DNA from: Berberis thunbergii
Taxonomy: Eukaryota; Streptophyta; Magnoliopsida; Ranunculales; Berberidaceae
Assembly (NCBI GenBank): GCA_003290165.1
Contig: QNQO01000591.1
Coordinates: 558,001 to 622,000 of the forward strand
DNA: 64,000 bases
Direction of reading: 5' to 3'
Below, piece after piece: positions 23,525-35,282 of this stretch (the first letter of the stretch is position 1; each line of letters starts with the position of its first letter). The notes under the pieces are model-generated. The model was not told where the DNA came from, ran no database searches, and saw nothing but the letters and a program-made list of their open reading frames with translations. Both the position numbers and the translations under genes were made by a program.

Positions 23525-25552
23525 GGAGGATCCCTATGAATTTGGATAACATTTCCTCAATGTAAAGTCTGGATTGGTTTGCTAATTTCCACATCGCTTG
23601 AAAGGCATCCCAGATATAAGTTATAGAGAGGGAATGGTGATGCCAGAGGACATGCAGCAGAGAAATAAGCCATAGGCGGCTTACAACTAGGCATAGAAAG
23701 AAAAGGTGTAGAGAATCTTCTGCCTGATCCTTACAGAAGCTGCACAAATTGTCAATAGGGACATGGACTCTTGACAGATTGGCAGTAGTGGGAAGCAGAT
23801 CTTGACTGACCTTTCAAAGGGAAAGGCATTGGGAGGGGCTTTGATGTGCAAGATCTGTCTCATGATTTTCTGCCGTATAGGAGATGATAAAAGTGTTGCA
23901 GATGTACTAGCTGAATGATTAGTGGAAAAAGATCTGGTAGCACTTCTAACAGAAAAAACTCCCTTATTATCCTCGTTCCAAATGAGTTGATTGGGCAAGG
24001 AGGTGCGTCTGATACAAATATTGAGGATATTTTGAACCACAGGTAAAGGGAACCAGTTGTGTAGGAGTGGGGCATTCTACTCCTGAACAGAAGATGAAGA
24101 GTTGAGCCAATGGTCCTGGATATTCTGTGGGGGGGGGGGGGGGGGGGGGGGCGTAGCCGAGGAGGATGCAACGCGCAGTTAATGAGTAAGAGATCAGGTT
24201 TGACCAAAGGTTGATCCGACTTCCAGAAAGCACCTGGTAATGGAGAAAATGCTTCATGCAAACTAGAGCCTTAAAATTGCTTCGCCAAGCGAAGGAGGTC
24301 ATTGTTGGGGTTCGGGATAGTTGGATAATCGACTGTGATGGATAGTAACTGCTTTGGAGAAGTTTTGATCTTAAAGATTCCGAAGATGATAAGACATTCC
24401 AGATATTCTTTGCCAAGAGGGCAAGATTCCTGATTCTGGAGTTGGGAATATTGAGGCCACCAAGGAGACGAGGTTTTGAGACTTTGTCCCCAGTACAAAG
24501 ATGTTTCGCCTTCCCGTCATTATGTCCATTCCACCAAAAGTTACGAGGAAGCGCATCAAACTGATTGGACAGATTTGCAGGAAGAAGAAAAATCTGCATA
24601 GTGTAAACTGGGATAGAGTTAAGGACTGCCTTAATCATGACAGTCTGACCGTCTTGGGATAGGACCTTGGACTTCCAACATGCCAGCCAGGAAAAGATAT
24701 TTTCCAGAAGGAAACTAAAATCTTTAGACTTATGTTTCAAGAAGAGAATAGGGGATCCCATGTATTTATCAGTGGTCCTCTAAGACTTAGTTCCCAGAAT
24801 TCTGTGGATCATCTTAACATGCTTGGGGTGAACATTTGCACTGAAAAAAAGTGGAGGACTTAGCAAAGTTAACTATCTAGCCTGAAGCAGCACAATACTG
24901 ATGGATTATGTCTTTGACTATGTGAGCTTCAGCCATGGAGGCTCGACAGAACAAAATAAGATCGTCTGCATAGAGGAGATGACTAAAAAACAGAGCTTAC
25001 CTTCCGACTTTGAAACCTTTTAATTGGCCCGAAGATTCCGCCTTCATGAGTAAGCGAGAGAGAGCCTCCGCGATCAAAATAAAAAGATAAGGAGATAGTG
25101 GGTCACCTTGTCAGATACCTCTTGAAGGTTTAGAATACAGCAAAAGGGAGCCATTGAGCAGAACTTGCAAGGAGGTAGTGGATATACATTGTTCAATCAT
25201 ATTGATCCAGTCCTCAGAGAAACCCAATTAATTAAGGATCTGTAACAGAAATGGCCATTCCACCCGATCATAAGCTGAGCCATATTCATTTTGATCGCTA
25301 TCCATCCCTGCGATTTCCTTTTCAAAATTTTCATTTGATAGAAAGTCTCATGGGCAATGCTGACATTATCAGATATTGATCTCCCTTTAAGAAAAACTCC
25401 CTGATTCAAGGATGCAATTGAATTCAGGAACGGTTTGAGTCTATTCGCCATAATTTTGGAAATTGTTTTGTAAATGACATTGCAAAGACCAATGGGGCGA
25501 AAATTCTCCGGAGAGGTGGGGTTGCTAACTTTGGGAATGGCGAGGAAAAATA
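23525..25552 (-). pseudogene. LINE-B ORF2: reverse transcriptase and zf-RVT
   Basis: Near 25552-25300 the frame reads 'IPKVSNPTSPENFRPIGLCNVIYKTISKIMANRL', the conserved start of the non-LTR RT domain, followed by 'LNQGVFLKGRSISDNV'. The catalytic YADD box is at about 24962-24973. Frame 24761-23967 holds 'KSKVLSQDGQTVMIKAVLNSIPVYTMQIFLLP' (RT thumb region). Frames to 23460 hold the zf-RVT cysteines ('CSFCKDQAEDSLHLFF'). Several stops and shifts are present, and a 23-base G run (24129-24151) interrupts the sequence. Confidence 0.85.
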
Positions 25553-25755
25553 CAAAAAATCTAACTGTCGAGGGAAATGGCGAGGAAAACAGCGAGGAAG
25601 GGGGGTGTCCATCCCTATCGGGATGCGTGTCCACCCACTCGGGATGCGTGCGTTGACTTTTCTTGCCCGCATCCCGGGGATGATGGAAGCCCCCCCTCTC
25701 CCCTCGCTGTTTTCCTCGCCATTTCCCTCGACAATTAGACGGGTTCAGAAAAATA
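25545..25755. mobile_element. MITE, family M, copy M2
   Basis: The element 25553-25747 has an 8-bp duplication GAAAAATA on both sides. Its arms 'ctaactgtcgagggaaatgg' and 'ccatttccctcgacaattag' are inverted repeats extending through 'cgaggaaaacagcgagg'. The centre contains 'tcgggatgcgtg'. It inserted between the ORF1-derived and RT-derived parts of LINE-B. Confidence 0.8.
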
Positions 25756-26053
25756 GCATTCTCGAACAGAGAAGAAGATGTTCGTCGAAGTTCATGAGAA
25801 ATCGACAGCTTAGTTCCCAGAATATCCATTGCCGAGGCCCTGGCATTAAGGATAGGTGAGGTTGGAGGGTTGGTACTTGCCAACTGTAGTGCATTATTGG
25901 GCTCAGTTCGAAAGATTCTCATTGTTTTATCTGTGAACCGATTTGAGGGAGACGACGAACATGTTGCTACCATGTGATTGGTATGGGGAGTCGTTGTCAA
26001 AGGTGGCCGGTTCCTAGGCAATGGTGGTTGAACATGCCGAAGCCTTTGAGATC

Positions 26054-26884
26054 TCACCGAAGTGGGAGAGAATACCATGGTTTTAGATCTAGGTTTAATT
26101 CTCGCCCCGAGTGAAGGGATTTGCCTGACTCCAGAAGTTGCCTGGTCTCATAATACAAAGGACAATTTCTCCCAAAACCATGTCCGGTGAACCCACAACA
26201 AAAGCAGAAGGTGGGTAGATCCTGGTAGCAAAAACGAACAAGATATTGATACCCATATTGCACACCAAAATCTATTTCCATTATGCAAGGTAGGGTTCTA
26301 GTGATATTGATCCAAACTTTGAACCTAATATATAGGGTATTTGAATTTTGAAGGGAAGCTAAATTAACTTCCATAAGTTCTCCAAAACTCTCTGCCAACA
26401 GATGGATGTCAGCTACCTCAAGTCTATTTGGGAGGAGTTCATGAAACCGGACCCATGTCGGTATTTCAGTAAACTCTATAGAGAGGTAATTAACTTGCCG
26501 AAGTTTTGGAATGACCAGCCAACCAAAAAGGATCCAAGGTCTTGTGTACAGAACCTTGTTCATTTCAGATAAGTCGGAAAATTGTAAAACCAAATAATAA
26601 GCATTATCAAGATCACATTCCGGAGCTAGGGATTTCACTTTAAAGGTATATTCAGTTTCCCATTGAGATGCCATGCGTTTTGCAAATACCTCCGGACAGA
26701 GGCGTTGCGAATGACAGTATTTCACCACTACTCGAAGGTGGACATCCTCGTCAAAGAGAAGATAACGCCTGGTGAAGATGGGAGTGGGAATCCTTAGGCT
26801 ACGTTTGAGGTGCTCCTCAATACAGATAATAGGCGGCCCAGACGAGTTAGCAAGATTTGATCTAGGGGAAGGAGTTTGACTCAT
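26054..26884 (-). pseudogene. LINE-B ORF1 (DUF4283 + CCHC knuckle)
   Basis: A 276-codon frame from ATG at 26884. It contains a DUF4283 domain of a subfamily different from LINE-A ('RPWILFGWLVIPKLRQVNYLSIEFTEIPTWVRFHELP-like' region) and the knuckle 'CFCCGFTGHGFGRNC' (C-x2-C-x4-H-x4-C). The frame stops early at 26054. C-terminal linker sequence continues in another frame to about 25756, so it is probably truncated by a frameshift. This is the longest intact piece of LINE-B. Confidence 0.75.
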
Positions 26885-27034
26885 GTTAGAGGAGACAATG
26901 TGATAGTTTGACAGCTTGGAGACGGAGATCAGAGTTTGATGAGGGGCGATAATGATGATGATCTGTCAGCGAGGTGGCGAGAAGGACGAAACCAGAGCTC
27001 AAGATGAGGCGCTGAGAGAGAAGTAATTATTTTA

Positions 27035-27455
27035 CAATATGCTAAAATATATTTTCCTAACAATAGAATGTATTTCCTAATACTGAAAGATATTTTCCTA
27101 AAAATAGGATGTATTGACTTCTATTCTCTAACAACCATGATAAAGAATTGTATTGAAAATATTGTTCTCTATTCATTGAATAGAATACAAGCTTATATAG
27201 AGCTAACTTTGACATAACCTAATAGAAATAGAAAATCTAGCAAACTTAGGAAACCAAAATACAATAAAAAATCTAACCAAACTTAGGAAACAAATCACTA
27301 GCCATCAGAAAGTTTCCTAACCCCATAAAACTTCTAACCCCATAAAACTTGCAACACAATATGCTAAAATATATTTTCCTAACAATAGGATGTATTTCCT
27401 AATACTGAAAGATATTTTCCTAACAATAGGATGTATTGACTTCTATTCTCTAACA
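27035..27455 (-). mobile_element. LTR and partial second LTR in LINE-B 5' UTR
   Basis: About 100 bases at 27035-27133 recur almost exactly at 27356-27455. On the minus strand a ~318-bp unit (27455-27138) starts TGTTAGAG and ends TTTATCA, with a TATA-like 'ttatatagagc'-type stretch near 27195. After only four bases (TGGT) the start of the same unit begins again (27133). This looks like a Copia-type or TRIM-type LTR joined to part of a second LTR. It has no coding sequence. Confidence 0.5.
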
Positions 27456-27881
27456 AAACGCAAAAAAGATAGTTGAAAGTGAAGCAAGTAAATAAAGAGG
27501 AAGGTATGAAGGGATGAGGAAGAAGAGGGTCTCCGGTCACTGTAAATTGGAAAACAGCAAAATCCCTGTCCAATTTTTTGACATTCTCACTTTGGATTCT
27601 ATTGTTTATGATCATTAGCTTTGGCTCGTGATTTAATCAAAGTAGTTTTCTAATATTGTTAAATCAGACAATTGGATGTACTCTCTTACAATTGTCTAGT
27701 ACATGCATGATGCAATGTGCCTGCCACCTAATATAATGTACCATCTCTTAATAATGAATTACCTCTAATCTCTCAATCCCCACATCCATGGCAGGCCCCA
27801 AATGGTACAATGTGTGCTCAGATAAAAATATAAAGACAATATCAAAATTATGATAAATTTTAGATAACAATCACTAAATAA

Positions 27882-28083
27882 AGAAAAATTATAATTGTTG
27901 AGGGAAATGGCAAGGAAAACAGTGAGGGATCCCACAGGGTTGGGGGGAGCCGTCCATTTTCTTGAGATGCGTGTTTGAAATTTTGAAATGCATGCATTAA
28001 AAAGTTAAGTGCGCATTCCAAGGGAATGGATGGTTTCCCCTGTGGGATCCCTCGCTGTTTTCCTCGACACTTGGACGGGTTCA
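27882..28083. mobile_element. MITE, family M, copy M3
   Basis: Arms are inverted repeats: 'gttgagggaaatggcaagga' and 'aaaacagtgagggatccca' on the left, 'tgtgggatccctcgctgttt' and 'tcctcgacacttggacgggt' on the right. The right outer end 'gacgggttca' is shared with M2. The flanking duplication is weak (TAAAT plus mismatches), so the exact ends are uncertain. Confidence 0.7.
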
Positions 28084-28344
28084 TAAATGACAAAATTTTG
28101 ACCCTCTAGGGTCAGTCCTACGATGCATAATGTACTACTACTACCCAGACCAAGACCAAGACCAAGACTAAGACCAAGATAAGTTGGTACCAAAACCTGG
28201 ATTAACAATGGTAGTAAAATTTTCCATTGATTCAAAAGAAAGGTGTATCATTTCATTTGACATATACTATGTCGAGCCTCCATAGGTTAAGTTTTTAAAA
28301 AGTTTGAAAATAACATTGCTCCTTACAGATCGTGAACTAACTTT

Positions 28345-28445
28345 TTTTTTTAAACCCCTCTCACCCAAATGTTGCCGATGTGGTTCAAGTCCTGAACTTG
28401 TGATACCCATCAAACAGACCTACCAGCTGAGCTAGTACCTCACTG
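28345..28445 (-). mobile_element. SINE-like remnant in gamma
   Basis: Preceded by a T-run on the plus strand (an A-tail on the minus strand). Reversed, it carries an A-box 'tagctcagctggta' and a degenerate B-box 'agttcaggactt'. It is absent from gamma copy 1 at 8040. Confidence 0.45.
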
Positions 28446-28964
28446 GAGATGGTGAACTAACTTGCTAAAGTCCAAGCCAATGCCATCTTTATCCAATATT
28501 TTTCCAACAATTGGGTGCGGGTTCTGGAAATCAATCCTACCCTGCATGTGCGAGCTAGCAAGCTCAGTTGTCAAGCTTGTGGATAGATGCCCATACCAAA
28601 AATTTGGGATTCAAATCCTAACCGATCTCAACATGATATCATGGGGAAGCTTAATGACCATAATCAAGCCCACGCTATTGTGTCCATGGTCCCCAACCAG
28701 AGTTAGGTCGCATTTTACCCTGCATGTCTATACAGCAGTCCCCATTGCGCATGTACAGAGCATTTGTGCGCGCAAATGTCCCCACTGTTATATAAATGAA
28801 AAAAGTTATTTATATATACATACTCTCTATTAGGCTTCTCATTTGAGCTCGATGCAAAGAAAACAATCTTGGCATTTTTCAATGCCCTCAAGCACAAATT
28901 ACTTATAAAGGGCTAAGTGCTCGAAAGATCTCAAAAATACTAGGAAGACAATAACACTTATGTC

Positions 28965-29480
28965 CATGTTTTCATAATGAAAGAAAAATGATGAAAGTGA
29001 TCTAAAAGAAAGGGATTATGTTTCCACAAAATAATTACATAAAGAAAAAGAAGTGGAAGCGCACCAAGGAGGTAGGAAAACTGTCCAATGAAGAAGGAAG
29101 GAGGCAACAACCAAACATCTTTAGAAAGAAAATTAAATTGAAATCTCTGTATTATTAGACCACCCTGTTTGACCCTTTAATGCATAGAAATCTCTAGTAG
29201 AATCCCACTTAATTTTCTTGGAGTAAAGCAACCACCTACTCTTTTGAATTTGATTGATCGAGTCAAGGGTAATGTTGATTGAAATTTTCAAAATATAAAA
29301 CTCAATAATACAAACATATATAGTATTTAGTTTTCAATCGATCGATATCAATGACTGAGTAATCGTGCGATATCAATGACTGACTAATCGTGCAATGACA
29401 TTTAGCGTCTTCCTTTATTTTCCCTCATGGTCAGAAATCACCAACAAAAGTTTGAAGTCAAAACTAGGCAATTCTTGCCA
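28965..29480. repeat. Tandem-array block alpha, copy 3
   Basis: Starts at 'tccatgttttcataatgaaag' and includes 'gaagtggaagcgcaccaagg', 'gcatagaaatctctagtagaa', 'cctactcttttgaatttgat' and 'aatcgtgcaatgacatttag'. The ATCGTGC(A/G)AT phrase is locally duplicated. It is shorter than copies 1 and 2. Confidence 0.65.
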
Positions 29481-29929
29481 AATCCACCTATATACTTTGG
29501 GTTAGCCTTAATTAATTTTCCGATCTCAACAACCAACAGTACGTAAAAACTAAGAATTGATGTCCCACTTTATCTTCCTAAGGACTATACAGATGATCCG
29601 TAATCTAAATAACATGGACAAGAGTTGGGCAGGATACAATTTAGATAATTTGACTTGGGGTTTACTCATCCTAAACATGTTTACTGACACAGTCGATTTA
29701 GAATTGTAAGTTACACGGCTACAGGTCGTATATATAACAAACCATACACAAACTAAGAACCAAATAAGAAAATAATACCATTGTGACTATATTACTTGAA
29801 AATGAGCTAGGTGAAATAATTACAAATATATTACTTGAAAAGGACCAGAGTTTGTGAAATGTTGTTGGTTGTGAACTTCTACATATTTTGTTAATATATA
29901 TGTGAATGATAATCATCTCGATCTTTTGT

Positions 29930-30101
29930 AAATGTGACAATATTCATGTATTCCAAAACAGAAACAATTATTAATTATGGTTTCTGAATGACAAAGCAAA
30001 AACTGTCTTCTTCTTCTAATCATCTTCCAACACATACAAATTTCTTTGTGGGGTTTTCTTCCTACTGTTTCGTGTCCAAGTGATTTTTTTTATAAACCCT
30101 T

Positions 30102-30136
<35 letters not shown>

Positions 30137-30800
30137 ACTGTTTGGCTTTCAGGTTGCCCTTTCCATCTCTCTTGCATTGTAGCTATGGCACATTTGCATT
30201 TGTTATGTCATGTAAGCATGCATTGAGAAACACGTGTATGAGATCTTAGAGTGGACGGACTTGAGGGTGAGGGTTGGAGTCTAATAGATTCAACATGCTC
30301 AAAAGGGGTTGGACGAACTATAAAGGGAAATATAGTCTCATATTACCTGAGTGCGGAAGGGAGATGATCTACTTATATGCTAGGTCAAATCCCATAATAC
30401 AAAACATTTTAAAGTCGTGCGAACCGATTGAACGAGAGTGTTAAACATTCACATATTGTGGCTGATGGGGTCTTTAGGTAGCGTGCGGGACTGGGTATTG
30501 TTTTGTTGGTTTCTTCGATTCAATTATTATTTGTTCATTGTTGTTTTCTTAACAGGAGAAAGTAGTAATGATGATATAGTGTGAATTTGAAGTTATACAG
30601 AGCCCATCTCATGTGCTATGTGGGTTGATTTTGGATTCTACTGTTTAGCTTTAATTAGCTTTGGGTCGTGAGTTAGTCAAAGTAGTTTTGTTCTGTTGCT
30701 AAATCACAGATTTAGATTAGTCTCTTATAACAAGTTACAATTCTGTAGAAATGATGCAATGTGTCTGCCACCTAACATAATGTCCCTCACCCAATGGGAG
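29930..30800. repeat. Array core block, copy C4
   Basis: The only core copy not split by a large insertion. Landmarks are 'ccaaaacagaaacaatta', 'tgaatgacaaagcaaaaact', 'caaatttctttgtggggttttc', 'ctgtttcgtgtccaag', a 32-base T-run (30105-30135), 'ttgcattgtagc', 'tatgtcatgtaagcatgcattg', a G-box 'aacacgtgtatg' and 'ggagaaagtagtaatgatg'. It passes smoothly into delta at 'ttttggattctactgtttagc'. No long ORF is shared with the other copies. Confidence 0.65.
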
Positions 30801-31990
30801 GCCCCAAATGGTACAATGTGCCCTTACATGTTCACAGAAAATTATAAAATTAAGCAATAAACAATCAAGAAATTAATGACAAAAATCTAACCCTCTAGGA
30901 CTAGGAGCAGTCAGATGAAGCATAGTGTAGTTCTCTTGTGCCACCCAGATCAAGACCAAGGCCCATAAATATAGTTTAACCATATGAACAACCCGGGGAA
31001 AATAGATTCCCGTTTACGTGATCTTATAGAAAATGTGTGAAAGTTTGAATCCTGGCATTGTAATATCACCCGAAGTGAAGTTTAACCAGCTGACCTACAA
31101 CCCGTTAGCATAGTCATTTTCATCTCTAAGTGAATAAAATTTTATTTGTTTAATCTTTCCCTAGGAAGTTCACCTTTAAAACCATATAAGCTCTTAATTC
31201 CAAATATTTGTAAAGGACAAAATTACAGCTAGTTAGCTAATTCAACATGGACAACGATGGGACTACAATTTTCTTAAAACAGATGCGTATGGAAAGGTAT
31301 AAAGAAAATAATTGTAGAATTGTACTAGTATTGTTTATTCTTTGACAGAATACAAGTTTATATAAATTAACTTTGACATCATTTTTTAGAAACAGTAAAC
31401 TTAAAACTTCATATACAAGATATTGAAATTGTATCATATCTTTGACTTTCTTATACTTGTATTTTTCTTCTTGAAGAGATGAATCAATCTTGTACTTAAA
31501 TTTGATTATATTGAGTGCAAGTCCTACATATTTTAACAAACAATAATTATTAGTAATCACTTGTTCCATCAATCACGTTCAAACCTCCCTTAATGCTTTT
31601 TTATTTTCTCTTTTGTTGAGTGAGAGAGTTGGAATCAACCTACTCCTGCGTGTGCACAATTTGGAATTCAAATCATATAACCCCTCTCAAGTCTCGACAT
31701 GATACCATGGGAAGGCTTAATGGCCATAATCAAGCCCGCGCTATGTGTCCATGGTCCCCAACTATATCCCCCTATGTCCATGACAATCCTCATCTACTTG
31801 ACTACTTGTATAGCATACTTGTGGATACCCTTGGCTTCTCCTTTGAACTTTCATATTATGGGATGAAACTCGGACCCTCAAGTATGCATACATAAACACG
31901 AATTACAACTTAGTTCTTACAAATCATGTATTAAAAGGGGTTCAGTACAAAAGATCTACAAATGGTAGAAAGACCAAAACACTTTGAAAA
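30800..31990. repeat. Array blocks delta and gamma, unit 3
   Basis: Delta's end ('ggccccaaatggtacaatgtg', 'cacccagatcaagaccaagg') and gamma ('ggaatcaacctactcctgcg', 'atgtgtccatggtccccaac') match units 1 and 2. A SINE-like scrap with A/B-box motifs on the minus strand lies at about 31030-31105. An LTR-like stretch (about 31280-31380, 'agaatacaagtttatata') resembles 27170-27210. No gene is seen. Confidence 0.55.
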
Positions 31991-33410
31991 CAGAATTATT
32001 TTCTCCATGTTTTCATAATGAAAAAAGGAATGCTAAAGAGAAAAGAAAAGTATTTCTGTTTCCCACAAAGCAATAATTATATAAAGAAAAGAAGTGGAAG
32101 CTCACCAAGGAGGGAGGAAAACTGTCCAATGGAAGAGCAGGAAAGGCAACTACCAAAGACATATAATCAAGCTATGAAGATGTTTAAGGAAGGGAAATTT
32201 GAAATATATGTTTGCATTATTCTTTTGAGTGGAATCCCACTTCATTTTCTTGGAGTAAAGCAACCAACTACTCCTTTGAATTTGATAGTCATGGGGCATG
32301 TTGACTTGGTAATGTGATTTGAAATTTTAAACATGAAACCATGTAGCACAACATTGATAGTTTTGAATATATTGATTTGCTATCAATGACAAATTGCTCA
32401 TGCAATCACAGTTAGGTGGTGTTTGTTTTCATTCGGAAGGATACAATTCACCAATGGGAGCCAAAAGTTAAATCCAAACTAGGCACTTTCTTCGCGCTTA
32501 ATGATTTCATAACTTTTGAAGAAAAACCCAGAGACACAAATGAAAACCATTTTCTAAATTGCTTCTAAGAGTCTGTTTGGTTGCACGGAAAATAGACATG
32601 AAAATTAAAATCATCTTCATGAGTAATGAAAAAATAATTTTATAAATAATCAATTTTTTGTCAGTAAATACACAACCAAACAATGAAAATATGAATAATA
32701 AGGAAAATGTTATCCATTTCTCAAAGAAATGACTAATTAAACATACCCTAAAATTCTAATGGATTGTGTTTGGCTTAGTTTCTATTGTAGTTAAGTTGAA
32801 TTCCCTTGAATTTAATCACCATTGTGGTTATTTAACACACAATTGGGATCAGAAATTCATTTCTAGCCAAGTCCAACCATATCATACAACAGCCTTAACA
32901 TTTCAAATAAAAATAATAATAAATAAGACCATTCCTAAAATTTTGATGTGTTACTGTTTTTTTTAAAGACAAACGTGCCGCCAATGGATATAGAATTTAA
33001 AAAATAAAAATTAAACTACCACAACCTTAACCATCCATTTAAATTACCGTTGGCGATGTGTTACTTTATTCTCCTCCAACGACGGAAATCTCTACACCAT
33101 GATATAGATGAATGTACTGAACCCTTGAGCAAAGGGCAAAGGGTAGTACTTAGTCTTCATTTGTATAGTCATCCAAGCATGCGAAGGCTGCTAGTAATTG
33201 CAATCATGTCTCATTGAGAATCATGAAATGATCTTAGGTGGGACACTTTCATCTCTATTTTTGCTTCGAGATATCTCTTCGTCCTCTCAAAACACAACAA
33301 TTGTGAGGTCAATTTTAATAGATTAATTTTTACTCATCCCCAACTAGTCCTTCTCATTCTAATACAAGTTAGAATATGGAAGGTATGACCATCACATGAT
33401 TAATGGGGTG
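31990..33410. repeat. Tandem-array block alpha, copy 4a
   Basis: Starts 'ctccatgttttcataatgaa' and continues through 'gaggaaaactgtccaatgga', 'tctcattgagaatcatgaaa' and 'ctactcatccccaactagtc'. The part 32330-33160 is duplicated again at 34290-34957. The block stops at a LINE fragment. Confidence 0.65.
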
Positions 33411-33414
33411 AAGC

Positions 33415-34290
33415 TCGTTGATTTTAATATGAAATTGGAAAAGTTTATATGGTCAAATTGAAGAAATCATTTTATTTTTGCTGGTTTGATCGGTTTTTGA
33501 CTTTGGTGAATTGGATTGCTAAATTTGGTGATAAAATTGAATAGCTCAAAGAAACAGTAAGTTTTGACCATCACGCGATTCTGCTGGCAAACTCGTTTAT
33601 TGGTGGCAACATTTGTCTCTTTTTCTTTTATATGGTTGGTTTGATCATCCAATCCTAGTAGAGGAGATAAAATCATGGTGGAATAACTCAGTGGTCTCTG
33701 GTCACCCTAGCTACTGCTTATGATAGAAACTAAAGACGATTAGATGCAACCTTAAAATTTGAAAGTCTAAAGTTTGGGATAAGACCAATTTATATATTCA
33801 ATATATTTATACTCTGATTGCTAACATTGATGTTGATGAAAAAATCTGAGACCTAACTATCGAAGAGAGATCTCGTAGAATGCAGTTATATCAGGAGTGA
33901 ACAAAGTTAATCAAAAGAGATGGGGAGTTTTGGAGGATCAAGTTTAAGGTCAACTGGACTTGTCATATGGATCAAGTGTCCAATTTTTTTCATAACTTGG
34001 TCAACAAACGCAGGCTTTTAACTCTATTAAAGCTTTTAGCATGGGTCAGGAGTTGGTAGTGGATGAAGTCAGTATTAGATAAACCATAGTATCTCACTTT
34101 AAGGAATTGTTTAGGAAAAATGAGAAGTGATGACCTTTTTTCTCGATGATTACTTTTCAGTCTATCTCCCAACCAGTGGCTACCACCTTGATGGAGAATC
34201 TTTTAGAGATATAAATTAGAAGGACAGTGCAAGAGCTTAAATCAAAAATTTCTCGAAGTCTTGATCATTTCTTAATGGAATTCTATTTGA
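33415..34290 (+). pseudogene. LINE ORF2 fragment (endonuclease C-terminus to RT start)
   Basis: Plus-strand frames read 'RFLTLVNWIAKFGDKIE' and 'FDHHAILLANSF', the end of the AP-type endonuclease ('SDHxPI/AILL' motif). After many stops, 'RSLDHFLMEFYLK' resembles the 'PGPDGFxxxFY' start of the RT domain. It is heavily degraded with no ends recognised. It separates array copies 4a and 4b. Confidence 0.6.
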
Positions 34291-34562
34291 AACCACGTAA
34301 GACAACTTTATTAGTTTTGAAATATTGATTCACTATCATTGACCAACTATCATTGACCAATTGCTCATGCAATTAGTTAGGTGGTGTTTGTTTTCATTCG
34401 GAGAACTCTATTCTCCAATGAGAGTCAAAAGTTAAATCCAAACCCGGCACTTCCCGCTTAATGACTTCATAACTTTTGAAGAAGAACCCGGAGAAACACA
34501 AATGAAAACCATTTCTATTTGGCTGGTTCTAAAATTCTAAAAGATTGTGTTTGGCTTAGATT

Positions 34563-34596
<34 letters not shown>

Positions 34597-34954
34597 TCAG
34601 TAAACACAAAGATTATTATTGAAAGGATGAAAGAAAGAAAATTACCCAAGGCATAATCCTAAAGTAAGGATTGCCACAACACTATAAACACGTCAAAAAA
34701 CACATCCCTAAAAATATTACATACGACAATTGTAGTTAAGTTGAATTCGACAGCCTTAACTTTTCAAATATAAAAAACCATCCCTAAAAAATTCGACCCG
34801 AAAATCCCTACACCGTGATATAGATGACTGATCTGAACTCTTGAGCAAAGGGTAGTACTAGTACTTAGTTTTCATTTATGTCTTTTGAATGATAAACCAT
34901 TTCCTAGATTGCCACAATTGATCTTATTGCCTATTCCTTCACTTTCCAAACACT

Positions 34955-34957
<3 letters not shown>
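34290..34957. repeat. Tandem-array block alpha, copy 4b (left part)
   Basis: Repeats 32333-33160: 'ttaggtggtgtttgttttca', 'gagaatcataactttt'-like stretch, 'gattgtgtttggcttag' and 'gaacccttgagcaaaggg'-like stretch. It contains a LINE tail (34560-34740). It breaks at TTTCCAAACACTGTT, where LINE-A inserted, and continues at 42458. Confidence 0.65.
34560..34740 (-). mobile_element. 5'-truncated LINE tail
   Basis: A T-run at 34562-34584 is the A-tail. Reversed, it is preceded by 'caataataatctttgtgttta' and 'cttggggtaattttctttct'-like sequence, the usual end of this window's LINE 3' UTRs ('AATAAAnnTCTTCGTGTTT'). It is absent from copy 4a at the same place (about 32780). Confidence 0.55.
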
Positions 34958-34989
<32 letters not shown>

Positions 34990-35282
34990 AAAACCTCCAG
35001 TGAGGAGGGGCACCTCTGGAATGCCAGACCTTTATTAATTTAACCATAAAAATTACAAATCATTGCGGGGGTTCATTACGACTTTACCCGCGTTAGTGCT
35101 AAAAACAAATTTTAATCACAAAATTGAATAACATAAAAATTAAAGCAAAATTCCTGGATAGAAAAAAAACACAAAAACTGAGGACCAGCTAGGAATAGAA
35201 TAGAAATCCGAGCTCACCCAAGATTGCCGAAACAAAAACATACACCCACAACACCGCATCCACGCAGTACGCTGATAATCTA

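Larger units (their letters stand above)
18812..27590 (-). mobile_element. LINE-B with four nested insertions
   Basis: The whole 8.8 kb is one insertion: the 12-bp sequence TTTGGATTCTAT lies at both ends (18800-18811 and 27591-27602), and core copy C4 has it once in the same context (about 30630). On the minus strand it reads 5' UTR, ORF1, RT, zf-RVT, RNase H, A-tail (T-run from 18815). Nested inside are an LTR pair (27035-27455), a MITE (25553-25747), a CACTA element (21336-23521) and a solo LTR (19444-21179). Without them the LINE is roughly 4.2 kb. The endonuclease domain is missing, so it was internally deleted. Confidence 0.8.
27591..28960. repeat. Array blocks delta and gamma, unit 2
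   Basis: Resumes the core cut at 18811: 'tttggattctattg', 'agctttggctcgtgattta', 'gatgcaatgtgcctgccacctaa' and 'ggccccaaatggtacaatgtg' match 30630-30830. 'ctacccagaccaagaccaag' matches 30945. Gamma follows: 'tcgagcctccataggttaag', 'ggaaatcaatcctaccctgc' and 'attgtgtccatggtccccaacc'. A MITE interrupts delta. No gene is seen. Confidence 0.65.

Noticed and set aside
24129..24151. 23-base G run in LINE-B
   Set aside because: Considered as a quadruplex or boundary, but a slippage-prone homopolymer or assembly artefact is simpler.
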